Shown: piece by piece, positions 36,654 through 57,070 of the stretch
Layout of the letters: each line of letters opens with the position of its first letter
How positions within the stretch are numbered: position 1 is the first letter of the stretch
Origin: Scylla paramamosain
Taxonomy: Eukaryota; Arthropoda; Malacostraca; Decapoda; Portunidae
Length of the DNA: 64,000 nt
Direction of reading: 5' to 3'
Assembly (NCBI RefSeq): GCF_035594125.1
Contig: NC_087158.1
Coordinates: 4,884,001 to 4,948,000 of the forward strand
The notes under the pieces: model-generated
What the model saw: only the letters and a program-made list of their open reading frames with translations
What the model was told of the DNA's origin: nothing
The model's database searches: none
Made by a program: the position numbers and the translations under genes

Positions 36654-39570
36654 CATAAGAACATAAGAACATAAGAAATAAGGGAAGCTGCAAGAAGCGA
36701 CCAGGCTTACACGTGGCAGTCCCTGTATGAAACACTCCTACCTATTTCCATCTGTTATCCCCATCCATAAACTTGTCTAATCTTCTCTTAAAGCTCTCTA
36801 GTGTCCTGGCACTAACTACATGATTACTGAGTCCGTTCCACTCATCTACCACTCTATTTGAGAACCAATTTTTTCCTATCTCCTTCCTAAACCTAAATTT
36901 TTCAAGCTTGAACCCGTTATTTCTTGTTCTACCTTGGTTGCTGATCCTAAGAATTTTGCTTACATCTCCCTTGTTATAACCCTTATACCACTTAAAGACT
37001 TCTATCAGGTCCCCTCTTAACCAACGTCTCTCTAGAGAATGTAAATTTAACCGCTTCAACCTCGCTTCGTAAGGAATACTCCTCATCCCCTGAATCCTTT
37101 TAGTCATTCTCCTCTGTACTGATTCTAATAGACCTATATCTTTCCTGTAATGTGGGGACCAGAACTGCACAGCGTAGTCTAGATGAGGTCTGACCAGCGC
37201 CAAGTATAACTTTAATATTACTTCCGGCCTTCTACTTTTAACACTCCTAAAAATGAATCCTAGTACCCTATTTGCCTTGTTTCTGGCTTCTATGCATTGT
37301 TTCCCTAGACGGAGTTCAGAGCTAACTATAACTCCTAAATCTTTCTCGTACCCTGTACCTACCAGAGTTTGGGTGTTGGGTGTATTGTGTGGGTTTCCTC
37401 TACCTACGCTAAGCACTTTGCATTTATTGATATTAAATTGCATTTGCCATCTATCCGTCCATTCATTCATTCTATCTAAGTCTGTCTGCAAGGCGATGGC
37501 ATCCGCTTCTGACCTAATTAATCTACCTATCTTTGTGTCATCCGCAAATTTACTAACATCGCTACTAATTCCACTATCCAAGTCATTGATATATATTAGA
37601 AATAATAATGGCCCTAATACTGATCCCTGTGGCACCCCACTAATGACATGACCCCACTCGGATTTCGAGCCGTTTATTAGCACTCTCTGTCGCCTGTTAC
37701 CAAGCCATGACCCTATCCAACCTAACACCTTCCCATCTATCCCGTGCGCCCTAACCTTTCTCAGGAGCCTTTGATGGGGCACCTTGTCGAATGCTTTACT
37801 AAAGTCCAGATATAAGATATCATAACTATCACCATTATCTACTGCCTCGTACACCTTACTGTAAAAACTTAACAAGTTTGTCAGGCAAGACTTCCCCTTC
37901 GTGAAGCCATGCTGTGACTGATTTATCAAGTTATGTTTGTCTAAATGTTCCCTAATGTTCCTGGCTATTATTGACTCTAACATTTTACCTACAACTGAAG
38001 TTAAGCTGACAGGTCTATAATTAGACGCTAAAGTTTTATCCCCTTTCTTAAAGATGGGTACTACATTAGCCTGCCTCCACATTACTGGTACCTCACCCGA
38101 CTCCAGTGATTTCCTAAAGACAGAAACTAACGGCTCACTAATAATCTTTTTACATTCCTTCAGTACTCTGGGATATATTTCATCAGGTCCTGGTGACTTG
38201 AACTTTTTTAGCCTATCTATCTCCTGCTCCACTATCTCCCTAGTTATGGAAATATCCGTCAGCTTCTCATACTCATCTGCTCTAAACACCTGTTCACTAT
38301 CTGGCATATCCTGCATGTTTTCCTGAGTGAAGACAGTTAAAAAATAATCATTCAGAAGTTTACTAATCTCCTCCCCAGAACTAACCAGCTCCCCATCTGC
38401 TGCCTTTAATGGACCCACAGTATCCTTATTTTTCGTCCTGTATACCTGATAAAATCCCTTGGGGTCCGTCTTCGCCTGGCTGGCTACCTTTAATTCATAA
38501 TTGTCCTTAGCTTTCCTCGTTAACTTCCTGACTGTTCTAACTAATTCATTATACTGTGTCCTTAAAACTTCCTCACCTGCCCTTAATCTCTTATATATAC
38601 TTCTCTTACGCCCTATATAATGCTTTAACCTAGCAGTCATCCATTTAGGGTCATTTTTTTGTGATCTTATTGTTTTATACGGGATATTTGCTAATTGACC
38701 TGTATGAACTTTATCTACGAAATATTTATACAATTCATCTACATTTACTTCACCTAAACCCCTCATCTCGTTCCCTACCATCCTCTCCCCTCCCTCATCA
38801 ACTCGCCTCGACCTTACCTCTCTCATTTCAGCATGACCTGACATTCCAACATACTCACACCCATCTCCCCCCTTCCTCTTTCCTCCTCCCTTCTGGAGCC
38901 TCACCTCACCTCCCTCATCCTGCCTTATCTCTCTGAACTCCGTCCCTGACCTGACCTCACCCTGCATCCCTTGCCAGTCCACTCCTTGGAGGTACCTTTT
39001 TAATTCTTCAAAATCTGCTCTCCTAAAGTCAGGTATTTTACTAGTGTTTTTATTTCTAACAGTTTCTTCCCATTCTAGATTGTACCTAATTTCCCTATGG
39101 TCACTGTTACCTAGCTGTCCTCCAACCTCTACCTGCGTGACTGCTTCCTCCCTGTTAGTAAGAATTAAATCTAGAATATTATTCCCCCTTGTGGGTTCTA
39201 CGACTACCTGTTTTAAAAAATTATCCTGAATTACCTTAAGGAATTCCTCTGCTTCCTTGTTACCCACAATCAGACTCCAGTCGATATTCCTAAAATTAAA
39301 ATCTCCTACCACACATACCTGACTGTACCTGCCTGCTCTATTTAATTCCTGCCACAGTGAGGTGTTAATTTCCTCTGTACTGGTCGGTGGTCTGTAAACT
39401 ACCCCTAGTACTACTGACTGCGATCCTTCCTTAATATCTACCCATATCGACTCTGCTTTGTTATCTGTTTTAATTCTATTGTTCATACAGCACTGTAATG
39501 TGTCCCTAACGTATAACGCGACACCTCCTCCTCTCCTGTTTTCTCTATCTTTATAGAACATCGGAAGATG
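36654..39570 (-). mobile_element. CR1-like LINE, longest copy (copy 3)
   Basis: - strand element of about 2.9 kb. Its 3' end (left) is an octamer tail, cataagaa repeated at 36654-36677, with the 3' UTR word cacgtggcagtccctgtatg. The 5' end is truncated inside the endonuclease at the YKDRENRRGGG motif, where satellite resumes with ggaaatcac. The 5' part of the endonuclease and any ORF1 are missing, so it is not autonomous despite a long intact frame. It is nearly identical to copy 2, so recent. Confidence 0.93.
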
Positions 39571-39585
39571 GAGGATGGAAATCAC
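36742..39585 (-). CDS. CR1-like endonuclease/reverse transcriptase, 5'-truncated but uninterrupted
   Basis: 947 codons with no stop. The first seven or so residues are flanking satellite, so the annotated Met is not the native start. Endonuclease (about 10-170): RRGGGVALYV at 17-26, VVGDFNFRNIDWS at 92-104, and GNSDHREI at 159-166; the catalytic N-terminal strands are missing. A Gly/Glu/Arg-rich linker lies at about 205-280. RT (about 450-720): PGPDEIYPRVL at 465-475, ANVVPIFKKGDK at 506-517, YLDFSKAFDKVPH at 592-604, SGVPQGSVLGPLLF at 649-662, and catalytic FADD at 680-683 (DNA 37537-37548). The C-terminal domain ends DNRWK. The RT active site is complete, but transcription and endonuclease activity are doubtful. 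Frame certain, function as an active protein unlikely. Confidence 0.85.
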   Translation of the reverse strand: MISILHLPMFYKDRENRRGGGVALYVRDTLQCCMNNRIKTDNKAESIWVDIKEGSQSVVLGVVYRPPTSTEEINTSLWQELNRAGRYSQVCVVGDFNFRNIDWSLIVGNKEAEEFLKVIQDNFLKQVVVEPTRGNNILDLILTNREEAVTQVEVGGQLGNSDHREIRYNLEWEETVRNKNTSKIPDFRRADFEELKRYLQGVDWQGMQGEVRSGTEFREIRQDEGGEVRLQKGGGKRKGGDGCEYVGMSGHAEMREVRSRRVDEGGERMVGNEMRGLGEVNVDELYKYFVDKVHTGQLANIPYKTIRSQKNDPKWMTARLKHYIGRKRSIYKRLRAGEEVLRTQYNELVRTVRKLTRKAKDNYELKVASQAKTDPKGFYQVYRTKNKDTVGPLKAADGELVSSGEEISKLLNDYFLTVFTQENMQDMPDSEQVFRADEYEKLTDISITREIVEQEIDRLKKFKSPGPDEIYPRVLKECKKIISEPLVSVFRKSLESGEVPVMWRQANVVPIFKKGDKTLASNYRPVSLTSVVGKMLESIIARNIREHLDKHNLINQSQHGFTKGKSCLTNLLSFYSKVYEAVDNGDSYDILYLDFSKAFDKVPHQRLLRKVRAHGIDGKVLGWIGSWLGNRRQRVLINGSKSEWGHVISGVPQGSVLGPLLFLIYINDLDSGISSDVSKFADDTKIGRLIRSEADAIALQTDLDRMNEWTDRWQMQFNINKCKVLSVGRGNPHNTPNTQTLVGTGYEKDLGVIVSSELRLGKQCIEARNKANRVLGFIFRSVKSRRPEVILKLYLALVRPHLDYAVQFWSPHYRKDIGLLESVQRRMTKRIQGMRSIPYEARLKRLNLHSLERRWLRGDLIEVFKWYKGYNKGDVSKILRISNQGRTRNNGFKLEKFRFRKEIGKNWFSNRVVDEWNGLSNHVVSARTLESFKRRLDKFMDGDNRWK

Positions 39586-39824
39586 ATAATATAGGAAATC
39601 AAAACAGTATTAACAAAAAGTGTCTTTTGAGTGTTTTTTTTTTTTTTGCGGGCAAAAACGCTAAAACGTTTGCAAAGCACCCTTTATGTAAAAAAAATAA
39701 AAAAAAAATAAATAACATTAAAAAAAAAGTATTTTAGCATATTTTTCAACTTCTTACATAGCAAACGTCAAAATACTTGCAAAGTACCCTATAATGGAAA
39801 ACAAAAAGACGAGAATACGAGAAA

Positions 39825-40141
<317 letters not shown>

Positions 40142-41469
40142 TTTTTTTCAAGCATCTTAGGTACCAAACACGAAAACGCAGCAATAGCACTATGTACTGA
40201 GAAACAGAAAAACATGTTAACAAAAATGTTTATTATCAGTGTATTTCACATTGTTAGGTGCCAAAACGCCAAAATGCATGCAAGGCACCCTATATGAGGA
40301 AAGGAAACGAGATTTCTAGAATCGTGTCCTCGGGGTGTTTATGAGCGTACTAGACACCACAATGCTAAAAAGCATGAAAAACCACCCTATATGGAAAAAC
40401 AAAACATTTTTACCAAAAAACGACTCTTCTCAATGTTTTTGAACTGCTTACCAACCAAAGCGCTAAGGAAGATGCAAAACATCCTTTATGATGAAGAAAC
40501 ATAACATTATGAAAACAAATATTTTCATTGTTTTTTTGAGCTTGTTACGTAGAAATACACATGCATGCAAAGTACGCTATAAGTGAAAACGAAATATACG
40601 AGAAACGTTTTTTTTTTTTTTTTTGAGCATCTTAGGTACAAACAGATGAAATGCAAGAATGGCACTCTATATAGCGAAACAAAAAAAAAAAAAAAAAAGA
40701 ACGTGCATTTTGAGTGTCACATTGTTGGATTCCAAAACGCCAAAAACCACACACACACACAAAAAAAAAAAAAAACGCTATATGGGTAAAGGAAACGAGG
40801 TTTCGAGAAACGTGTCTTTTGATTGTTTATGAGCGTGCTGGGCACGAAAACAAGGTGTTTTTTTCAAGCTCCTTGCGTACAGAAACGCTGAAACGCATGT
40901 AAAACACGGTTTGTGGGGAAAGATAATAACAACCAAAATCATATATTTAGGTGTTTTGAGCTTGTTAAGTACAAAAAGACCAAAATTACTCTATATGGGG
41001 AAACAAAAGAACATTACGAGAAACATGTATTATCGGTGTTTTTGATCTCTTTAGGTACCAAAACGCTAAAATGCATGAATAACACTCTGTATGGAGAAAA
41101 AGAACAATCTTACCAAAAAAGTGTATTTTCATTTTTTTCATGTTGTTAGTTATCAAAATGCATGCAATGTAGCCTATATGGGTAAAAAAAAACGAAATTT
41201 TAAGAGACGCATCTTTTGAGTGTTTATGACCAAAACGATAAAAGCCATGGAAAGAATAATATATGGAAATAGAAAACGTAGCAAAACGTAAAAAAAAAAA
41301 AAAAAAAACGCATACAAAAAAAAAAAAAGAAAAGAAAACGGTATAACATTACGAAAAAAAAAAGTTTTTTTGTGTGTTTTTGTGCCTGTTATGTACAATA
41401 ACGCAAAAATGTATAGAAAGTACCCTATATAAACGAAAATTATGAAAAACTCTTTATGAAAAACAAAAT

Positions 41470-41472
<3 letters not shown>

Positions 41473-41558
<86 letters not shown>
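41473..41558. repeat. (AT)n microsatellite, ~86 bp
   Basis: AT tract running into atatggacattacgag, inside a monomer at its tatatgg site. Confidence 0.96.
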
Positions 41559-41560
<2 letters not shown>

Positions 41561-42011
41561 ACATTACGAGAAACGTGTATTATTGGTGATTTTGAACTTC
41601 TTTGATACCAAAACGATAAAACTCAGGAAAGGGAACTCTATATGGAGAAACAAAATAACATTACCAAAAAACGTATATTTTGAATTTTTGTTTTCATTAT
41701 AAGGTACCAAAAGGACAAAATGCATGCAATGCATCTTATATGGGGAAAAGAAACATTTCGTGTCTTTTCAATACGCGTATTTTGAATGTATTTCACATTG
41801 TTAAGTAAGAAAAAAAAATGCATGCAAATGATTATATATGGGAAAAAGAACGATATTTCCAGAAACGCGTCTTTAGAGAGTTTATGGGCGTGCTAAGCAT
41901 CAAAACGTTAAAAAGTATGGAAAGTAAAAAAAAATAAAATAAATAAATAAATAAATCATTGTTTTGAGCTACCTGCTAAAACGCATGCAAGCCACTCTTT
42001 ATGAAAAACAA

Positions 42012-42139
<128 letters not shown>

Positions 42140-42983
42140 CACCAAAATGCTAAAAAAAACAAAACATTGTAATCACTCTATACTGGTATACAAATCATTA
42201 CCAAAAGCGTGTCATTTGACTTTTTTCACTTTCTTACGTACCAAAACGTCCAAAACACTCTTTATGGAGAAACAGAATAACATTAATAAAAGAATATTTT
42301 AAGAGATTTTAAGCTTGTTATGTGGATAAAATAATGAATGCAAAGTACGGGGAAACGAAAAAAAAAAAAACGAAACATAACGAGAAACGTGTATCATGAG
42401 TGTTCTTGAGCTTCTTAGGTATTAAAACGCGGAAACTCGTTAATACCACTCTATATGGAGAAACAGATCAACATTACCAAAAACGTGTAATTTTAGGCAC
42501 TAAAACACCAAAAATGCATCTAAAGTCCTGATATGGAAAAAAAAAGGTTCTACAAGAAACCTATACTGTTTTTATGTATGTTAAGCAACCTACATGGGAT
42601 TAGAAAACATTTTGGTAGTTTTTGAGCTTCTTAAGAACAAAAAAAAAAAGCTAAAACGCATGCCAAACACCTTTTATCGAGAAACAGAATAACATTACGG
42701 AAAATTAGTATTTTGAGTGTTTTTTGAGATTTTTACGTACAAAACGCCAAAATGCATGGAAGGTACCCTTTATGGGGAAACGAAATGACATTAAAAGAAA
42801 CGTATTTTGAGTGTTTTTGAAATTCTTAGGTATAATAACGCTTAAATGCATGAATAGCACTCTATAACGAAAAACAGAAGAACATTATCCAAAACATGTA
42901 TATTAAATGTATTTCAGTCATATACCAAAACACTAAAATGCATGTAAACGAAACGACATTACGAGAAACGTGTCTTTTGAGTT

Positions 42984-43957
42984 AGTGGGGTGGCACAGGG
43001 ATAACTATTAAAGCCATTGTTGCTTGTAATATACGTCAGTAACTTGTATAGTGGAATTAGTAGTAATGTTAGCAAATCTGAGGATGACACGAGGATTGGT
43101 AGATTAATTAGGTCCTAATCGGATGCCATCGCCTTGCAGGTAGATTTGAGTAAGATGAAAGAATGGACAGACAGATGGCAAATGCAGTTTAATATCTGCA
43201 AATGCAAAGTGCTTAGCGTAGATATAGGATACCCACACAGTAGGTACACAAAAAATAACTGGTAGGATCAGGGTAAGATTCAGGAGTAATAGCTCTGTAC
43301 TCAGTCTAACAATGCAATGCATAGAGGCAAGAAAAAGGGCAAATAGGGTATTAGGATTAGTTTTTAGAAGTGTTAAAAGTAGAAGTCCCGAAGTAATATT
43401 AAAGTTATATTTGACGCTGCTCAAACCTCACCTAGACTATGCTAAGCAGTTCTGGTCCCCATATTACATATATGATATGTATGTCAATTACAATCAGAAT
43501 AAAGGAGAATGACAAAAAGGATACAGGTGATTAGGAGTATTCCTTAAGAAGGAAAATTGAAGCTGTTAAATTTACATTCTTTAGAGAGACGTAGGTTATG
43601 TGGGGACCTAATAGAAGTTTTTAATTGGTATAAGAGTTCTAAGAAGGAATACGTAAGCAAAATACTTAGTATCAGCAACCGGGATAGAATCAAGAAATAA
43701 CGGGTTCAAGCTCAAAAAATTTTAGGTTTAAAAAGTATACAGGAAATAATTGGATCGCAAATAGAGTTCGCTGAAATGGAGCGGACTTAATAATAAAGTT
43801 GCTAGTGCAAAGTCTTTAGGGAACTTTAAGAAAAGATTAGACACATTTATGGATGATGATGATAGGCGGAAATAGGTAAGAATATTTCATACAGAGACTG
43901 CCACGTGTAGGCCTGATGGCTTCTTACAGCTTCTTTTATTTTTAGGTTATTATGTTG
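42984..43957 (+). mobile_element. CR1-like LINE, old 5'-truncated copy 4
   Basis: Same insertion as 11484-12466: identical left flank (ttttgagttag then tggggtg), same 5' truncation in the SGVPQG motif, and same 3' flank (ttatgttgtgataagtg against ttatgttgtgatgagtg). The catalytic FADD is changed to S-E-D-D at 43077-43088. A short frame at 43312-43512 still shows KRANRVLGLVFRSVKSRSPE and LLKPHLDYAKQFWSPYY. Stops and indels are frequent; dead. Confidence 0.9.
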
Positions 43958-52777
<8,820 letters not shown>

Positions 52778-52805
52778 TAGGAATGCAAAAAATTTTGCAT
52801 TCCTA
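52778..52805. repeat. Perfect 13-bp inverted repeat at satellite/jockey junction
   Basis: taggaatgcaaaa, two A bases, then ttttgcattccta: 13-bp perfect arms, exactly between the satellite and the start of jockey copy F. It could form a hairpin in DNA or RNA. Confidence 0.9.
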
Positions 52806-53654
52806 GAAGGAGGCAGTAGACACCTGCCGAAACGATAATTACTCTAAGTGAGGTCTAAAGCACTGTTCAGGGGATGCTGTGAACTTATCATTAAACCCAG
52901 CTGTGACCTCAGTGAACGTTTCCCTTTGTGTCTCACAACACAAGGGAGCAGTCACAGCCTGCCATCTAAAGACAACTCTCTTCCTCCACACAAAATTACA
53001 AGCACCTAATAACACACACACCCTTCACTCAAAAATTTTAAAATCATCATGGCGACTCCTACACCAGCCTCGGAGTCCCCATCTGGCGAGGGGACCATAA
53101 ATGTCCCAAGGTCGAACTGCCTTTCTGTCGACGACCCTAAGTGTCTTGACACCCCCCCCTCAACTTTTTCTTCATTAACATCTGCAACATTCACGGTCTA
53201 AGATCTAATTTTCAATCTGTAGAACACCACCTCTCCTCTTATAAACCTCATCTTCTTTTCCTCACTGAAACTCAGGTGTCTGAGGCAACTGACAGTAGCC
53301 CCTTTTCTGTTCCCTTCTACTTTCTCCATCCTCATTTTCGATCCAAAGCTGGATGCTCCGTTTATGTGCGCAATGACTTAACTTGCTCTCGTGCCCACGC
53401 TCTTGAATCTTCCGAGTTTTCCACCATCTGACTACGACTACAGAGTCACTCTCATACTAAATTTATCTGTGCTGTATACCTCTCACCTAACTCCTCTGAC
53501 TATAAGAAATTCTTTGACTACTTAACTTCCAAAGTGGAGCACATTCTGACTCTCTTCCCTTTTGCAGAGATCTCCATTCTTGGAGACTTCAGTGTTCATC
53601 ACCAGCCCTTCACTGACCATCCTGGTGAACTAGCCTACAACTTTGCTATCCTCC
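52806..53654 (+). mobile_element. Jockey-like LINE 5' end with endonuclease start (copy F)
   Basis: Contains a 5' UTR (from gaaggaggcagtagacacc; shared with copy F2 from aaacgataattactct), a short ORF starting MATPTPASESPSGEGTIN (53049-53201), and then, in another frame, the endonuclease: NIHGLRSNFQSVEHHLSS, LLFLTETQVSEATDS, and on to LGDFSVHHQ near 53580. A Trp-to-stop lies in the STIW motif near 53429. The copy breaks off inside the endonuclease at gctatcctcc, followed directly by the 28-bp repeat. Confidence 0.87.
53049..53201 (+). CDS. Short leader ORF of jockey-like LINE, unknown function
   Basis: 50 codons beginning MATPTPASESPSGEGTIN, ending FTV. A counterpart of 40 codons with the same start and ending FAV is at 57292-57414. 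The length difference is exactly 30 nt, so the frame is kept in both. Its 3' end overlaps the beginning of the endonuclease frame (the taa lies in ggtctaagatc, which codes Gly-Leu-Arg-Ser in the other frame). No zinc knuckle or other ORF1 motif is seen. It could be a tiny ORF1, a regulatory upstream ORF, or chance. Confidence 0.35.
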   Translation: MATPTPASESPSGEGTINVPRSNCLSVDDPKCLDTPPSTFSSLTSATFTV

Positions 53655-56600
53655 AGGCAACAATCTCGGTGTAGCTGCATCGAAGGAACATACTGCATGG
53701 AGGCAAGAAAGTAATTGAGGCTGCATAGAGCCAGTCCCGTCGCTGGACTGCTTTGAGGCAACAATCTCTTTGTGGCTGCATCGAGCCAAACCCTTCGTTG
53801 CGGCTGCATCGAAACAACAATCTCGTTGTGTGCTGTATCGAGCATCCTTTTCATTGTGGTTGCATCGAGGAAGCAAGCTCTTTGTGGCTGCATCGAGGGA
53901 ACAGTCTCGTTGTGGATGCATAGATTCAACCCCCTCGTTGTGGCTGCATCAAGGCAATTCTCTCTTTGTGTCCGCATCAAAGCAGCAAGATATTTGTGGC
54001 TGCATCTAGGGAACAATCTCGTTGTGGCTGTATCGAGCCAAGCCCCTCGTTGTGGCTGCATTTAGGCAATAATCTCGTTGTGGCCGCATCGAGCCCAACT
54101 CCTTCGTTATGGCAGCATCAAGGCAACTATCGTTGTGGATGCATCGAGACAACACCCACGTTGTCGCTGCATCAAGGCAACAAATCATTTGTGGTTGGAT
54201 CAAGGCGGCATGCTCGTTATGGCTGCATCGAGCCAACACCCTCTTTCTGGCTGCATCGAGGGATCAATCTTGTTGTGGCTGCATCGAGGCAAACTTTTCG
54301 TTCTGGCTGCATCGAGCCGTTGTGTCTCCATCGAGCTAACACATTCGTTGTGACTGCATCGACGAAGCAAGCTCGTTTTGGCTGCATCTTGTAGCTGCCG
54401 ACCCCCATGTTGTAGCTGCATCGAGTCATCAATCTCGTTCTTGCTTCATCGAGGCAGAAAACTCGTTCTGATTAAATCGAGCCAAACCCTTCGTTGCGGC
54501 TGCATCGGGGCAACAATCTCGTTGTGGCTGCATCGAGTCATCCCTCTTGTTGTGGTTGCATCGAGGAAGCAAGTTCGTTGTGGCTGCATCGAGACAACAA
54601 TCTCTTTGAGGTTGTATAGAGGCAACCCCCTCGTTGTGGCTGCATCCAGGGAAAAATCTCGTTATAGCTGTATCGAGACAACCCCTTCGTTGTGTCTTTT
54701 TCGAGGCAACGCTCTCTTTGTGGCCGCATCGAGGCAGGAAGATCGTTGTGGTTGCATCTAGGGAACAATCTCATTGTGGCTGTATCGAGCCAAGCCCCTC
54801 GTTGTGGCTGCATTGAGGCAACAATCTCGTTGTTGTCACATCGAAATCAACCCCTTCGTTGTGGCAGCATCAAAGCAACAATCTCGATGTGGCTGCATGG
54901 TGAAAAAAAATTTCGTTCTGGATTCATCGAGAGAACACCCACTTTGTCGCTGCATCGAGGCAACAAACTATTTGCAGCTGCAACGAGAGAGCAATCTCTT
55001 TGTTGGTGAATCGAACCAACATCTTCGTTGTGGCTACATCGAGGCCACAATCTTTATGGCTGCATCGAGGCAGCAGGCTTTTTGTGGTTGGATCAAGGCG
55101 GCAGGCTCGTTGTGGCTGCATCGAGGGAACAATCTCGTTCTGGCTGCATCGAGGCAAACCCTTCGTTTTGGCTGCATCGAGGAAACAATACCGTTGTGGC
55201 TGCATCGAGCTAACCCACTCCTTGTGGATGCATCGACAAAGCAAGGTCGTTTTTGGCTGCATCGAGGCAAGAATTTTGTTGTAGCTCCATAGAGCCGACC
55301 CCCTCGTTGTAGCTGCATCGACGAAACAATCTCGTTGTGGCTTTATCGATGCAGAAAGGTCGTTCTGATTAAATTGAGACAATAATCCCGTTATGGTTGC
55401 ATCGTGGCAACAATTTCGTTGTGGCTGCATTTTGGCAGCAATTTCGTTGTGGCTGCATCGAGGCAACTTTTCGTTATGGGTGCATCGAGGCAACCTCCTC
55501 GTTGTGGCTGCATCGAGGCAACAATCTCGTTGTGGCTTTATTGAGGGAAAAATCTCGTTGTGGATGCATCGAGACAACACCCGCGTTGTCGCTGCTTAGA
55601 GGCAACAAACTCTTTGTGGCTGGACTGAGAGAACCCCTTTGTGCATCAAGGTAATAATCTTGTTGTGGATTCATCGAGCCAACCCCCTCATATTCGCTGC
55701 ACCGAGGCTACAATCTCATTGTTACTGCATCGAGGCAACAATCTCTTTTGTGGTCAGAAAATTCGTTGTGGCTTCATCGAGCCATCCCTTCTTTATGGCT
55801 GAATTCAGGCAAAAATCTCGTTGTGGTGCTTCGAGAAAGCAAGCCCGTTGTGGCTGAATGGAGGAAGCAAACTCGTTATGGCTGGATGGAGGAAGCAAGC
55901 TCGGTGTGGCTGAATTGATACATAAATCTCGTTATCGCTGCATCGAGCACGTTGTGACTACATAAAACCAAATATCTCGATGTTTCAACATCGAGGCAAC
56001 AATATCGTTGCTGCTGCATTGAAGCATTAATCTCGGAGTAGAAGGATGGAAGCAACAATCTCGTTTTGTCTGCATTGAGGCACCAATCTCGTTTTGGCTG
56101 TAACAAGGTAACAATATCGTTATTGCTACATCAAGGAAACCCTCTAGTTGTGGCTGCATTGAGGGAACAATCTTGTTGAGTTGCATCGAGCCAACACCCT
56201 TGTTGTTGGTACACTGAGGGATAAACCTCGTTGTGGCTGCATCGAGTCAACAATTTCGTTGTAGCTGCATCGAGGCAAGAATCTTGTTGTGTCTGCAATC
56301 AGGCACCAGTCTTGTTGTGGCTGCATCGAGGCAACAATTTCATTATGTCTGCAACGAGGGAACCCCATCGTTGTGGCTGTATTGAGGTAACAATTTCGTT
56401 GTGCCTAAATCGAGCCAACCCCCGTTGTTGTGGCTGCTTCGAGGCAATAATTTCGTTGTTGCTGCATCGAGGCAGCAAGTTCATTGTGGCTGCATCGAAG
56501 AAACAAGCTCGTTTTGGCTGCATCGAGTAATCAATCTCGTTGTAGGTGCATAGAGGCAACAATCTCTGTTGTGGCTGCATCGAGGCAACAATTTCGTTGT

Positions 56601-57063
56601 GGCTGCATCAGGGCAATAATCTCGTTGTGACTGCATCGAGGCAATTATCTCGTTATGGCTGCATCGAGGCACACATTCGTTGTGGCTGCATCGATTAAAC
56701 AATCTCGTCGTTGCTGCATCGATCAAACCCCTTCTTTGTGACACCTTCAAGGGAAGAATCTCAATGTGGCTGCACCGAGGCAGCGTTATGGCTGCACGGA
56801 GGCAACAATATAATTGTGGCTTCTTCAAGCCAACCCCCTTGTTGTGGCTGTATCGAGGTAGATATTTCGTTGTGGTTCAATCGAGGAAACAATCTCGTTG
56901 TGGCTCCATTGATGCAACGATGTCGTTGTGGCTCCATCGAGCCAAACTCCTTCGTTGTAACAGCACCGAGACAACAATCGCGTTGTAGCTGCATCGAGGC
57001 TGCAAGATCGTTGTGGCTGGTTCGAGGTAACAATCTCATTGAGGCTGCATCCTGCCAAACTCT
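53655..57063 (+). repeat. 28-bp tandem repeat array B, ~3.4 kb
   Basis: About 120 copies of the same 28-bp unit as array A, with more variation in places (tattgcgctgc, gaaggatgg). Orientation is uniform. The subsequence cacgttgtgactacataaaa with aaatatctcgatg near 55948-55982 matches the left edge of array A (35284-35318), so the arrays share rare variants. Long frames on both strands are periodic artefacts. Confidence 0.93.
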
Positions 57064-57070
57064 TTAATGT

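Noticed and set aside
37253..38936. + strand frames of 90-132 codons opposite the CR1 ORF
   Set aside because: Antisense shadows of the 947-codon CR1-like frame.
54924..55580. 218-codon - strand frame
   Set aside because: Same 28-bp repeat periodicity; competing frames are open on the + strand across the same bases.
53655..57063. CRISPR-like array of short repeats
   Set aside because: The 28-bp units abut each other without unique spacers, and the context is eukaryotic retroelements.
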